Assembly (NCBI RefSeq): GCF_030317105.1 | Contig: NZ_JASZYG010000002.1 | Location: 124,001 to 188,000, forward strand | Length of the DNA: 64,000 nt | Direction of reading: 5' to 3' | DNA from: Variovorax brevis | GTDB lineage: Bacteria > Pseudomonadota > Gammaproteobacteria > Burkholderiales > Burkholderiaceae_C | Part shown: positions 43,850-52,252 of the stretch, piece by piece | How positions within the stretch are numbered: position 1 is the stretch's first letter | Layout: each line of letters starts with the position of its first letter | Made by a program: the position numbers and the translations under genes | The notes under the pieces: generated by a model | What the model was told of the DNA's origin: nothing | The model's input: only the letters and a program-made list of their open reading frames with translations | Databases searched by the model: none

Positions 43850-45762
43850 GGCGCCACCTCCTTGGCCGCCGGCACCGCAGGATCGGCGCGGCGCCTGTCG
43901 AACAGCTGCTTGGCGAAGCCCGCAATGCCCTGCGGGAACAGCAGCACCAGAATCAGGATGATCGCGCCCAGCATCGCGCGCCAGTAGTCGGTGTTGCGCG
44001 CCACGGTGTCGTGCAGCCAGGTGAAGGTGACGGCACCCACCACCGGCCCCGCGAGCGTCTGGATGCCGCCGAGCAGCACCATCACCAACCCGTCGACCGA
44101 CTTGCCCACGCTCAGTGACTCCGGCGAGATGCTTCCCTTGGAGAAGGCATAAAGCGCACCCGCCAAGCCCGCCGCGGCACCCGCGATGACGAAGGCCGAC
44201 CACTGCATGCGCTTCACGTCGATGCCGATGGCGTCAGCGCGCAAGAACGAATCGCGCCCCGCACGCAGCGTGTAGCCAAAGGGCGAGAACAGCACGCGCC
44301 GCAGCCACAAGATGCCGATGCACACGAGCACCAGCGTGAGGTAGTAATAGGCGCTCTTGTCCGACAACCAGGTCGACGGCCACACACCGGTCAGCCCGTT
44401 GCTGCCGCCAGTGAAGCTGTCCCATTGATAGGTGATGGCCCAGGTGATCTGCGCAAAGGCCAGCGTGAGCATCGCGAGATACACGCCCGACAGCCGCACC
44501 GCGAACCAGCCGAAGATCAACGCGCCCACCGCGGCCACGAAGGGCGCGACGATGAGCGCGAGTTCCATCGGCATTCCGCTCGCGCGCACCAGCAGCGCCG
44601 AGCCGTAGGCGCCCAGCCCGAAGTAGGCCGCATGCCCGAAGGAGTGCATGCCGGCCGGCCCCATGATGAAGTGCAGGCTCGCGGCAAAGAGCGCCGCGAT
44701 CAGCAGGTCGATGGCCAGCACCACGGTGTACGGCGAATCGACCGTGAGCGACGGCAACGCGGCCAACGCAATGACCAGCGCCGTGGCCGCCGCGAGGTAG
44801 GCCCGGCCCGGTTTGCGCAGCGGCTCTTCCTGCATGCCCACGTAGCGACTGGGCGCCTGCGGCCGGCCAAACAGGCCCCAGGGCCGCACGACCAGAACGA
44901 CCGCCATCACCAGGAACTCGACCACCAGCGTGAGCTTGGAAAAGGAGATGGTGAAGCCGAACACCTCCACCACGCCCAGCCAGATGCACACCGCCTTGAT
45001 CTCCGCGATGAGCAGCGCCGCCGCATAGGCACCCGGAATGGAACCCATGCCACCGACGACCACGACGACGAAAGCGGCGCCGATGGTGTTGAGGTCCATC
45101 TCCAGCGTGGCGGGCTCGCGCGGCAGTTGCAGCGCACCGCCCAGCCCCGCCAGCAGAGCGCCCAAGGCAAACACCGCCGTGAAAAGCCAGGCCTGGTTGA
45201 CGCCGAGCGCACTGACCATTTCGCGGTCTTGCGTCGCCGCCCGCACCAGCGTGCCCCAGCGCGTGCGCGTGAGCAGCAGCCACAAGAGGCCGAGCACCAC
45301 GGGGCCGACGACGATCAGGAACAGGTCATAGGCCGGGAATTGCCGTCCGAGAATTTCGACCGAGCCCGACAGCCCCGGCGCCCGCGGCCCCAGCAGTTCA
45401 TCCGGCCCCCACAGGTAGAGCACCGCGTCCTTGATGACCAGCACCAGCGCAAAGGTGGCGAGCAGCTGGAACAGCTCCGGCGCCTTGTAGATGCGCCGCA
45501 GCAGCGTCATCTCGATCAACGCGCCAAGGATGCCCACCGCCACCGCCGACAGCAGCAGCGCGGGCCAGAACCCCAGCCCCGTGCCCAGCCGTTCCACCAT
45601 CGTGTAGGCCACATAAATGCCCACCATGAAGAACGACCCATGGGCAAAGTTGACGATGCGCGTGACACCGAAAATCAATGAAAGGCCCGCCGCCACCAGG
45701 AACATCGACGACGCGCCAGCAAGCCCATTGAGCAACTGAACGATAAACCCGGAAAAGCTCAT
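43846..45762 (-). CDS. Fused ABC transporter permease LivH-LivM
   Basis: This 638-residue protein is LivH (about 1-300: GLAGASSMFLVAAGLSLIFG, IVNFAHGSFFMVGIYVAY) joined to LivM (about 325-638: MGPAGMHSFGHAAYFGLGAYG, SPFGYTLRAGRDSFLRADAIG) by a short cytoplasmic linker (RPQAPSRYVGMQEEP). The fusion supplies both halves of the importer channel as one chain. The other Liv system in this window has separate genes. There are about 16 to 18 membrane spans. It is followed immediately by livG. Confidence 0.92.
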   Translation of the reverse strand: MSFSGFIVQLLNGLAGASSMFLVAAGLSLIFGVTRIVNFAHGSFFMVGIYVAYTMVERLGTGLGFWPALLLSAVAVGILGALIEMTLLRRIYKAPELFQLLATFALVLVIKDAVLYLWGPDELLGPRAPGLSGSVEILGRQFPAYDLFLIVVGPVVLGLLWLLLTRTRWGTLVRAATQDREMVSALGVNQAWLFTAVFALGALLAGLGGALQLPREPATLEMDLNTIGAAFVVVVVGGMGSIPGAYAAALLIAEIKAVCIWLGVVEVFGFTISFSKLTLVVEFLVMAVVLVVRPWGLFGRPQAPSRYVGMQEEPLRKPGRAYLAAATALVIALAALPSLTVDSPYTVVLAIDLLIAALFAASLHFIMGPAGMHSFGHAAYFGLGAYGSALLVRASGMPMELALIVAPFVAAVGALIFGWFAVRLSGVYLAMLTLAFAQITWAITYQWDSFTGGSNGLTGVWPSTWLSDKSAYYYLTLVLVCIGILWLRRVLFSPFGYTLRAGRDSFLRADAIGIDVKRMQWSAFVIAGAAAGLAGALYAFSKGSISPESLSVGKSVDGLVMVLLGGIQTLAGPVVGAVTFTWLHDTVARNTDYWRAMLGAIILILVLLFPQGIAGFAKQLFDRRRADPAVPAAKEVAP

Positions 45763-45869
45763 TCAGGAATCCCTCGCAGCGTCGTTCGTGGTTGTGATTC
45801 AGTCAAGGGCCGCCGCGAACGCGGCGCCTGTTCGGGAAACACCGCGGAACCGGCTTTGCCGGGCCGCTG

Positions 45870-45930
45870 GTGTTGCCCCCTGCAGGGGGTTGGCGGAGCG
45901 ACACGAAGTGTCGCGCAGCCCGGGGGCGAG
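45870..45930. repeat. GC-rich double-hairpin repeat between livK and livHM
   Basis: CCCCCTGCAGGGGG (45876-45889) is a perfect palindrome and GCGACAC-GAA-GTGTCGC (45898-45914) a perfect hairpin. The pair sits in the 170-base gap between livK and the permease gene. It is related in its GGCGGAGCGACACGAAGTG part to the repeats at 49411 and 52157. It may shape relative expression of the binding protein and the permease. Confidence 0.75.
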
Positions 45931-45932
45931 CC

Positions 45933-47135
45933 TCAATCCGCGCGGACCTTCTTGATCTCCGCGTCGGTCGGCTGGAACTTCGCGCCATCGAGGTACACGT
46001 AGTCCACCATCACGCCCTTGCCGCCGTCATTCTTCGTCTTGCCGACGAAGGCGCCCATGGTCGATTGATGGTCCTGCGCGCGGTAGCTGATCTTGCCGAA
46101 GGGCGTGTCCACCTGCAGGCCCTTGAAGGCTTCCACCAGCTTCGGCGTCTCGGTGCTCTTGGCCTTGGTGATGCCGGCCGCGACAGACTTGATCATCGAA
46201 TAGCCCACCACCGAACCCAGGCGCGGATAGTCCTTGAACTTCTCGTGGTACGCCAGGAAGAAGGCCTTGTGCTCGGGCGTCTGGATGCCGTACCACGGGT
46301 AGCCGGTCACGATCCAGCCGTTGGGCGTCTCATCCTTCAGCGGGTCGAGGTACTCCGGTTCACCCGTCAGCACGCTGACGACGGCGCGGTCCTTGAACAA
46401 GCCGCGCGTGTTGCCTTCGCGCACGAACTTCGAGAGGTCGGCGCCGAAGAGCACGTTGAAGATGGCATCGGGCTTGGCGTCGGCCAGCGCCTGCGCGACC
46501 GCACCCGCATCGACCTTGCCCAGCGGCGGGGCCTGCTCGGCCACGAACTCGACGTCCGGCTGCGCCGCCTTCAGCAGCGCCTTGAACGCGGCCACGGCCG
46601 ACTGGCCATATTCGTAGTTGGGGTACACGATGGCCCAGCGCTTCTTCTTGAGCTTGACCGCTTCAGGAACCAGCATTGCGGCCTGCATGTAGGTGCCCGG
46701 GCGCAGGCGGAAGGTGTAGGCGTTGCCGCCCTGCCAGGTCATCTTGTCGGTGAGCGGCTCGCCGGCCAGGAAGAAGAACTTCTTCTGCTTGGCAAAGTCC
46801 GCCACTGCAAGGCCGGTGTTGGACAGGAAGGTGCCGGTGAGCACGTCGATCTTCTCGCGTGCCACCAGTTCTTCGGCCACGCGCACGGCGTCGCCGGGGT
46901 TGGCGTTGTCATCGCGCGTGATCAGCTCGATCTTCTTGCCGTTGACGCCGCCCTTGGCATTGATTTCCTCGACGGCCAGCTCCATCCCCTTCTTGTAGGG
47001 CTCGAGAAAGGCGGGTTGCGCCTTGTAGCTGTTTACCTCGCCGATCTTGATCACGCCCTGCGCATGCGCGGGAACGAGGGCGGTGGCAAGCGAGACAACA
47101 GCCGTCGCGGTGAAGACTTGACGCAATGGATTCAT
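45933..47135 (-). CDS. livK: ABC transporter periplasmic binding protein of the nic operon
   Basis: This 400-residue protein has a signal peptide (FTATAVVSLATALVPAHAQ) and the LivK-type type I fold (IKIGEVNSYKAQPAFLEPYK; IELITRDDNANPGDAVRVAEE; WAIVYPNYEYGQSAV). It captures the substrate for the LivHM/LivG/LivF importer. From the operon content the ligand is predicted to be nicotinate or a related pyridine carboxylate; the sequence itself does not prove this. Confidence 0.9.
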   Translation of the reverse strand: MNPLRQVFTATAVVSLATALVPAHAQGVIKIGEVNSYKAQPAFLEPYKKGMELAVEEINAKGGVNGKKIELITRDDNANPGDAVRVAEELVAREKIDVLTGTFLSNTGLAVADFAKQKKFFFLAGEPLTDKMTWQGGNAYTFRLRPGTYMQAAMLVPEAVKLKKKRWAIVYPNYEYGQSAVAAFKALLKAAQPDVEFVAEQAPPLGKVDAGAVAQALADAKPDAIFNVLFGADLSKFVREGNTRGLFKDRAVVSVLTGEPEYLDPLKDETPNGWIVTGYPWYGIQTPEHKAFFLAYHEKFKDYPRLGSVVGYSMIKSVAAGITKAKSTETPKLVEAFKGLQVDTPFGKISYRAQDHQSTMGAFVGKTKNDGGKGVMVDYVYLDGAKFQPTDAEIKKVRAD

Positions 47136-47184
47136 TGAAAGACTCCTGGGGGACTACTGAAAAAATTGTGAGTTGGAGCGATGG

Positions 47185-47769
47185 CTATCGCAAGCCATCT
47201 TCGCCCTTGATCTCGCTGACTTGCAGGCCGCCGATGCGCGGCAACGGCCGTCCGCTGTCGGTGACTGCGACGGCGACGACGATCTCATTGGCGCGCGGTG
47301 CATCGGACACACGCGCTTCGATCGCATCGAAATGGCTGCGCACGAAGGCCGCATCCTTGTGGCCGAGCGGCACGTCGATGGCGGTGCCGAGCGTGCCGCG
47401 CTTCTTGGCCGAGGGCACGAGCGCCGCGCCCTTCTCCACTGCAACGCGCAAGGGCGCGCCGAGCTTCGGATGCAGGATCGCCGCGGCGTGTTCCAGCTCG
47501 CCCGACTCACCCACGATCGCCGCCTTGCCGTAGCTTTGCGCGGCGCCGCGCTCGATGCCCAGCGCCTTGATGCACTTGTCGCCCAGCAGGCCGCCGAGTT
47601 CTTCGCCGATGGCGATCAACTCGTCGAGGTTCTCGCTGTAGCGACCCGCATAAGGGTTCTCGATGACGGCAATGGCCACGGCACGGCGCGTGGGCGGATC
47701 GATGGCTTGTCCCATCTCCATGCGCGTCTCGTCCACCTGCACCACCAGTTTGCGAATGTTCGATTTCAT
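47185..47769 (-). CDS. DUF1185 (amino acid synthesis family) protein, copy 1
   Basis: This 194-residue protein starts MKSNIRKLVVQVDETRMEMG after a perfect AAGGAGAACTG ribosome site. It shares with copy 2 the blocks NPYAGRY, GKAAIVGESGELEHAAA, a VPSxKKxGxxGTxxDVPL stretch and a C-terminal ISKxDGLR-like end, marking the DUF1185 family (structures known, reaction not). The family name amino acid synthesis is not backed by a reaction. It lies between copy 2 and livK in the nic operon. A role in handling the ring-opened intermediate is a guess. Confidence 0.85.
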   Translation of the reverse strand: MKSNIRKLVVQVDETRMEMGQAIDPPTRRAVAIAVIENPYAGRYSENLDELIAIGEELGGLLGDKCIKALGIERGAAQSYGKAAIVGESGELEHAAAILHPKLGAPLRVAVEKGAALVPSAKKRGTLGTAIDVPLGHKDAAFVRSHFDAIEARVSDAPRANEIVVAVAVTDSGRPLPRIGGLQVSEIKGEDGLR

Positions 47770-47794
47770 CAGTTCTCCTTTGCCGTGGCGCGCC

Positions 47795-48439
47795 TCAGCG
47801 CAGGCCGTCCCACTTTGAAATGTCTTCCGCGCGCAGGCCACCCACGCGCGCATGAATCCGGTAGCCCGTGCTCATCGCCAGGATGAACACGATCTCGTCC
47901 GCGGCCGGCGCACCCGGCACGCGCACTTCGATGGCGTCGAACTGGCCGCGCACGTAGCTGGCGTTGATGTTGGTCAGTGGCACGTCGAGCGTCGTGCCGG
48001 GCGCACCCACCTTCTTGGTGGAGGGCACGATGGACAGGGCGTTGCCGGGCTGCCCTGCTTTCTTCTCTTCGGCCTTGCCCTGCCGGTAGGCGTTGCGATC
48101 GCCCTTCCATCCAAGCAGTTCGCGCATGGCATAGCCGCCGGGCACGTGCCACAGCGCGCCATGCTCCAGTTCGCCGGCCGCGCCCACGATGGCGCCTTTG
48201 CCGTAGGTGGCGATGTCTTCGACGGGCACGTCCATCGCGGCATGCAGGCGATGCGCCATGTCGACGCCCACCGGGTCGAGCAGGGTCATCATCGGCAGGA
48301 TGTCGGCCTCGTAGCGGCCCGCGTAAGGGTTGGTCAGCACCGCGCCGATGGCACCGCGCACCAGCGGCTTCCCGGCGCGCGGTCCGAATTCGTGATGGAT
48401 GTGTTCGACCTGGGTGAACACGCGACGGATTTCGATCAT
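47795..48439 (-). CDS. DUF1185 (amino acid synthesis family) protein, copy 2
   Basis: This 214-residue protein begins MIEIRRVFTQVEHIHHEFG and has NPYAGRYEADILPMM, GKGAIVGAAGELEHGALWH, VPSTKKVGAPGTTLDVPL and a C-terminal DISKWDGLR, clearly paralogous to copy 1. It is the gene after the UPF0280 protein (21 bases). Two different paralogues in a row suggest either a heteromeric enzyme or two steps. Confidence 0.86.
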   Translation of the reverse strand: MIEIRRVFTQVEHIHHEFGPRAGKPLVRGAIGAVLTNPYAGRYEADILPMMTLLDPVGVDMAHRLHAAMDVPVEDIATYGKGAIVGAAGELEHGALWHVPGGYAMRELLGWKGDRNAYRQGKAEEKKAGQPGNALSIVPSTKKVGAPGTTLDVPLTNINASYVRGQFDAIEVRVPGAPAADEIVFILAMSTGYRIHARVGGLRAEDISKWDGLR

Positions 48440-48460
48440 GGATTGAAGCCTTGCTTTTCG

Positions 48461-49393
48461 TTAAGCAAATACCGAACCAATTGCGGTGCGCTGCGTCGTC
48501 CGGACCAACGCAGCACCATCGGCAGTCGTCGAGCATAAGGGTTCGATGACGCGCCATTGGCCTTGGCACACCAGCGCCACCGACCACACCAGTCCGGCAC
48601 GCTGCAAGCACCGTGCGCTCGCTGCGCCGGCGTCGAGTGCGCGATGCACCTGTGCTGCCTCCAATGCGCCGACGTCCACGGTGACCGGGATGTCGCCGAG
48701 GTCGCTGTCGTCCTTGCATTCGTTGGCGGGCAAGCGGTGGATGGCGGGATCGTCGACGTTGACGGCGTTCGCGACAACGGTTGCTGCCGCGTCGGCCAGC
48801 GCGGCCGTCGCGGCGAGGACGGTGACGCTGTCGGCAATGCCCAGCGAAAAACTGCGTCCACGCCAGCCGCTGGTGGCCACGCCACGCACCGGCACGTGTG
48901 CGGCGATGTCGAACTGGCCGTCGGTGACGACGGGGCCGGCGTCGCGCCAGTCGAAGCGCGCCAGGTCGGAGAACACGCCCACGCGCGCCGACGTTCCTGC
49001 CGCCAAATGCATTGCAATGTCGCCGCCGTTGTTGATCCACGCGCGTTCGATGCCGGGTCGCGCGTAGCATGCAATCAATTCCTGCGCGACCGAGCCGGCC
49101 ACGGCTGCCATGGGCGTCATGAAGGGCGAGCCGGCCGCCGCACGGACTTCTGCGCAGGCCTCCCACATGCGTCGAGCGATGGGGCCAGCGAGTGCGTGCT
49201 GCGCGCCCACGGGCTGGCGCAACAGGGGCAACTCGGCCACCAGTTCATCGAGGATGCCGCGAAAGCGAAGCCACGCATCTTCGTGCGCCCGCTGCACGGT
49301 CGCCGCGTCGCCGTCGGCCTGCGCGACGATGTCGATCGGGCCGTGGTTCCAATGCCAGCGGCCGCCATCGAGGAGGGTGCGTTGCGCGCTCAC
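48461..49393 (-). CDS. UPF0280 / ApbE-like protein
   Basis: This 310-residue protein has the ApbE-superfamily core of UPF0280: WINNGGDIAMHL, SPFMTPMAAVAGSVAQELI and GVATSGWRGRSFSLGIADSVTVLA. ApbE proteins attach FMN to target proteins; UPF0280 members are uncharacterised. The start is read as GTG 49391-49393 (VSAQRTLLDGGRW); the frame stays open to 49726 only through the repeat at 49411 and the antisense of the next gene. It lies directly after the 6-hydroxynicotinate reductase homologue, a flavoprotein family, so a cofactor-attachment role is attractive but inferred. Confidence 0.82.
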   Translation of the reverse strand: MSAQRTLLDGGRWHWNHGPIDIVAQADGDAATVQRAHEDAWLRFRGILDELVAELPLLRQPVGAQHALAGPIARRMWEACAEVRAAAGSPFMTPMAAVAGSVAQELIACYARPGIERAWINNGGDIAMHLAAGTSARVGVFSDLARFDWRDAGPVVTDGQFDIAAHVPVRGVATSGWRGRSFSLGIADSVTVLAATAALADAAATVVANAVNVDDPAIHRLPANECKDDSDLGDIPVTVDVGALEAAQVHRALDAGAASARCLQRAGLVWSVALVCQGQWRVIEPLCSTTADGAALVRTTQRTAIGSVFA

Positions 49394-49410
49394 GGTGCTG
49401 AATCCATGGC

Positions 49411-49492
49411 GATGCGGCCGCCGCCGGGCCGCGCCAAGGCGAGCCTCTCCTCCTCCTCGGGAGGTGGCGAAGCGCACGAAGTGGCAAGCCGG
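49411..49492. repeat. 82-base repeat, copy 1 (family B)
   Basis: This element begins GATGCGGCCGCCGCCGGGCC and ends GAAGTGGCAAGCCGG. It sits in the gap between the Hnr homologue and the UPF0280 gene. An inverted copy of the same length, differing at only a few positions, lies at 52157-52238 on the other side of hnr and fpr. Confidence 0.85.
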
Positions 49493-49505
49493 CAGGCAAA
49501 CATAT

Positions 49506-51143
49506 CTAACCAAGCATCGGCGGTTGGCCCAGCGGCCAGGGATTTGCTGGATCGAGCGCCATCCATCGACGCGACTGCGGCGCCCCGTCGTTGTGCCACG
49601 CGCCGCGCGCCAGCGCCTCTTCGAGCGAGAACACATGCTCCATGTGGCCGCCCAGGGCAGCGTAGTCCGCCTGTCGCATGCTGAATTCGATGGGCGCGAC
49701 GATGGCCGGCGTGGGCACGGTGCCAAAGCTGTTGTCCGGCATGCGCATCACATCGGCCATCACCGTGATGCCGCCGCCGGGCCACACATAGGCCGGCGCG
49801 CCGCCGCAGGTCACGTTGACCAGCGCGCGCTTGATGGCACGTGTGAGCAGCACCGGGTTTTCCGTGACGCCCGCGCGCAGGCTGCCCCCCGCCCCGCCGA
49901 GGAAGAGCACCGTGCACAGCGACGGCTCGCAGTTCTCGCCGATGCGATCGACCACGCGACGCACGTCCTCGGGCATGGGTTGCTCGACCGGCTGCAGCGC
50001 ATCGTCGAGCACATACCATTGCGCGTGCTCGCCGGTGGTGGAGGTCATGAGCAGGCGCAGGCCCGGCTTGGCCACACCCTCTTCCCAGCCTTCGATGATC
50101 GACAGCGGATCGGCGATGTCGGTGCCGCCCCAACCGTTGCCCGGATTGGCCACCTGGAAGTAGCGGCCCGGCGTCGACTTGCGCCCGCGCATCTGGATGC
50201 CCGAAGGCTTCATGTCCAGGCAGCGGCCGGCCTGATGCTCCGTGAGCACGCCGGTGATGTGATCGTCGACCACCACGACTTCATCCGCATGGCCGAAGAG
50301 CTGGCGCGCAAAGATGCCGACCGCCGCCGAGCCGCAACCCACGCGCATCCGTTGTTCTTCTACACCGTTGACGATGGGCGCCTTGCCCGCCTGCACGACG
50401 ATGCTCGCACCACCATCGATGGTGCATTCCACCGGCTGCTTGTTGCCCAGCAGTTGCATGAGTTCGACCGTCATGCGGCCTTCCTTCTTGCTGCCGCCGG
50501 TGAGGTGATGCACGCCGCCCAGTGAGAGCATCTGCGAGCCGTATTCCGCTGTGGTGACGTGGCCGACCACCTCGCCGCGATAGCGCACGTTGGCCTGTTC
50601 CGCGCCCAGGAAGCGGTCGGTGTCGATCTTCACCTTGAAGCTGCAGTAGCTGAAGATGCCCTCGGTGACCACGGTGACCATGTCCACGCCCTGCGCCTTC
50701 GAACCGACGATGAAAGGCGCGGGCTTGTAGTCGGGGTAGGTGGTGGAGGAGCCGACGCCGGTGACGAAGACTTCATCCGAATGCAGCAAGTCGCCGTTCC
50801 AGTCGGGATCGACGGATGCCGTGGCGGCGTCGCTATCGCCGCCGCTGGCAATAGTTGCGCCGTCTGCCGTGCGAGAAAACGCTACGAGCGCCGGCGAAGG
50901 ACTGGCCAGCTCCCGTCGCAGCAGCACCACCGGATCGACCCGCACGAGCGCCCCGCCCCGGTTCGCATACCGGTCGCACGCACCGGTGCGCCCGTCGGAG
51001 ATCTGGCACAGCACCGGGCACGCATTGCACTCGATCTTGCTCGTGCTCATGCGCTCGTTGCGCGGGGCCGAGCGCAGGTCGGCGTCGGCGCGCATCGGCA
51101 TGTCCATGCCGGGAAGGCCGTCAGTTTTGGTGTGTTCTGTCAT
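49506..51143 (-). CDS. hnr: 6-hydroxynicotinate reductase homologue
   Basis: This 545-residue protein has an N-terminal iron-sulfur motif (C39, C42, C46, C56 in CNACPVLCQISDGRTGACDRY) and the long conserved body of the 6-hydroxynicotinate reductase family (GVGSSTTYPDYKPAPFIVG, GGVHHLTGGSKKEGRMTVEL, GCGSAAVGIFARQLFG, NGWGGTDIADP). The clostridial enzyme reduces 6-hydroxynicotinate to 1,4,5,6-tetrahydro-6-oxonicotinate with ferredoxin. The start at 51141-51143 is the best of several ATGs; an internal one just before STSKIECNACP is possible. It heads the 13-kb nic transcript, which puts the reductase and NicAB under one control. Confidence 0.85.
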   Translation of the reverse strand: MTEHTKTDGLPGMDMPMRADADLRSAPRNERMSTSKIECNACPVLCQISDGRTGACDRYANRGGALVRVDPVVLLRRELASPSPALVAFSRTADGATIASGGDSDAATASVDPDWNGDLLHSDEVFVTGVGSSTTYPDYKPAPFIVGSKAQGVDMVTVVTEGIFSYCSFKVKIDTDRFLGAEQANVRYRGEVVGHVTTAEYGSQMLSLGGVHHLTGGSKKEGRMTVELMQLLGNKQPVECTIDGGASIVVQAGKAPIVNGVEEQRMRVGCGSAAVGIFARQLFGHADEVVVVDDHITGVLTEHQAGRCLDMKPSGIQMRGRKSTPGRYFQVANPGNGWGGTDIADPLSIIEGWEEGVAKPGLRLLMTSTTGEHAQWYVLDDALQPVEQPMPEDVRRVVDRIGENCEPSLCTVLFLGGAGGSLRAGVTENPVLLTRAIKRALVNVTCGGAPAYVWPGGGITVMADVMRMPDNSFGTVPTPAIVAPIEFSMRQADYAALGGHMEHVFSLEEALARGAWHNDGAPQSRRWMALDPANPWPLGQPPMLG

Positions 51144-51192
51144 CGGGGGCGATCTCGAATGAAAGTCGGGCTTGCGCGGCGCTGTCAGGCTG

Positions 51193-51230
51193 TGTAGCAT
51201 TCACTACAATTTCATGTTGTGTTCACTACA
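51193..51230. promoter_or_regulatory. Two tandem operator sites, TGTAG-N6-CTACA type
   Basis: TGTAGCATTCACTACA (51193-51208) is a palindrome with perfect 5-base arms; TGTTGTGTTCACTACA (51215-51230) repeats it with one mismatch in the left arm, 22 bases (two helical turns) on. A further half site TGTAG follows at 51242. All lie in the 228-base divergent region between hnr and fpr. The likely binder is the TetR encoded at 52253 or a GntR-type regulator elsewhere. Confidence 0.72.
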
Positions 51231-51371
51231 TCAAACTGCAATGTAGCAAACAGATCGGGGGCATGCAATGGTGATTTCATCCAGTTCGCGCGAAGGCGCG
51301 ACAATCGAGGGTTCGGTGCCGGCAGGTGCGTCCGGCGCCCCCATTCATCCACCAACTGACCTGATTTCCGT

Positions 51372-52145
51372 ATGAGTGCCTTCAGCGAAGAAAAAGTCCT
51401 GAGCGTCCATCACTGGACGGACCGCCTTTTCACTTTCACCACCACACGCGACCCGGCCCTGCGCTTTTCCAACGGCCACTTCACGATGATTGGCCTGAAG
51501 GTCAACAACAAGCCGTTGCTGCGCGCGTACAGCATCGTGAGCCCCAACTACGAAGAGCACCTCGAGTTCCTGAGCATCAAGGTCGAGGAAGGCCCGCTCA
51601 CGTCGAAGTTGCAGCACATCCAGGTGGGCGACACCATCATCGTTGGCCGCAAACCCACGGGCACGCTGCTGATCGACTACACGCTGCCGGGCAAGCGCCT
51701 GTATCTGTTCGGCACGGGCACGGGCCTGGCGCCCTTCATGAGCATCATCCGCGACCCGGAGACCTTCGAGAAGTTCGAGCAGGTCATCCTGGTGCACGGC
51801 GTGCGCCAGATCGACGAGCTGGCCTATCACGACCTGGTGACCGACCACCTGCCCAAGCACGAAGTGCTGGGCGAGATGATCGAGAAACAGTTGCTCTACT
51901 ACCCGACCGTGACGCGCGAAGAGTTCCGCAACATGGGCCGCATCACCGACCTGATCTCGACCAACAAGCTGACGGACGACCTGGGCCTACCCCCGCTCGA
52001 TGCGGCGCACGACCGCGTGATGCTTTGCGGCAGCCCCGGCTTGCTGGTGGACTTGAAGCACATCCTCGAAGGGCGTGGGTTCAAGGAAGGCAACACGTCG
52101 ACGCCGGGCGACTTCGTGGTCGAACGCGCCTTCGCGGAAAAGTAA
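51372..52145 (+). CDS. fpr: Ferredoxin-NADP reductase
   Basis: This 257-residue flavoenzyme has the FAD motif RAYSIVSPNY (about residues 51-60), the NADP loop GTGTGLAPFMS and a C-terminal FVVERAFAEK of the bacterial Fpr subclass. It moves electrons between NADPH and ferredoxin or flavodoxin. It is divergent from hnr across the tandem operator region. Since the clostridial Hnr uses reduced ferredoxin, this Fpr is a candidate electron source for the ring reduction, although fpr is also a general housekeeping gene. Confidence 0.94.
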   Translation: MSAFSEEKVLSVHHWTDRLFTFTTTRDPALRFSNGHFTMIGLKVNNKPLLRAYSIVSPNYEEHLEFLSIKVEEGPLTSKLQHIQVGDTIIVGRKPTGTLLIDYTLPGKRLYLFGTGTGLAPFMSIIRDPETFEKFEQVILVHGVRQIDELAYHDLVTDHLPKHEVLGEMIEKQLLYYPTVTREEFRNMGRITDLISTNKLTDDLGLPPLDAAHDRVMLCGSPGLLVDLKHILEGRGFKEGNTSTPGDFVVERAFAEK

Positions 52146-52156
52146 ATGTTGGCCTC

Positions 52157-52238
52157 CCGGCTTGCCACTTCGTGTGCTTCGCCACCTCCCGGGGAGGGGG
52201 CGCGGCTCGCCTTGGGGCGGCCCGGCGGCGGCCGCATC
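52157..52238. repeat. 82-base repeat, inverted copy 2 (family B)
   Basis: This is the inverted counterpart of 49411-49492 (reads CCGGCTTGCCACTTCGTG from the left). It fills most of the gap between fpr and the TetR gene. Together the two copies bracket a 2.7-kb segment holding hnr and fpr. Confidence 0.85.
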
Positions 52239-52252
52239 ACCCGCTTTTGAAG

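Noticed and set aside
49411..52238. Insertion sequence bounded by the inverted 82-base repeats
   Set aside because: The enclosed genes are hnr and fpr; there is no transposase and the repeats resemble other intergenic repeats in the window.
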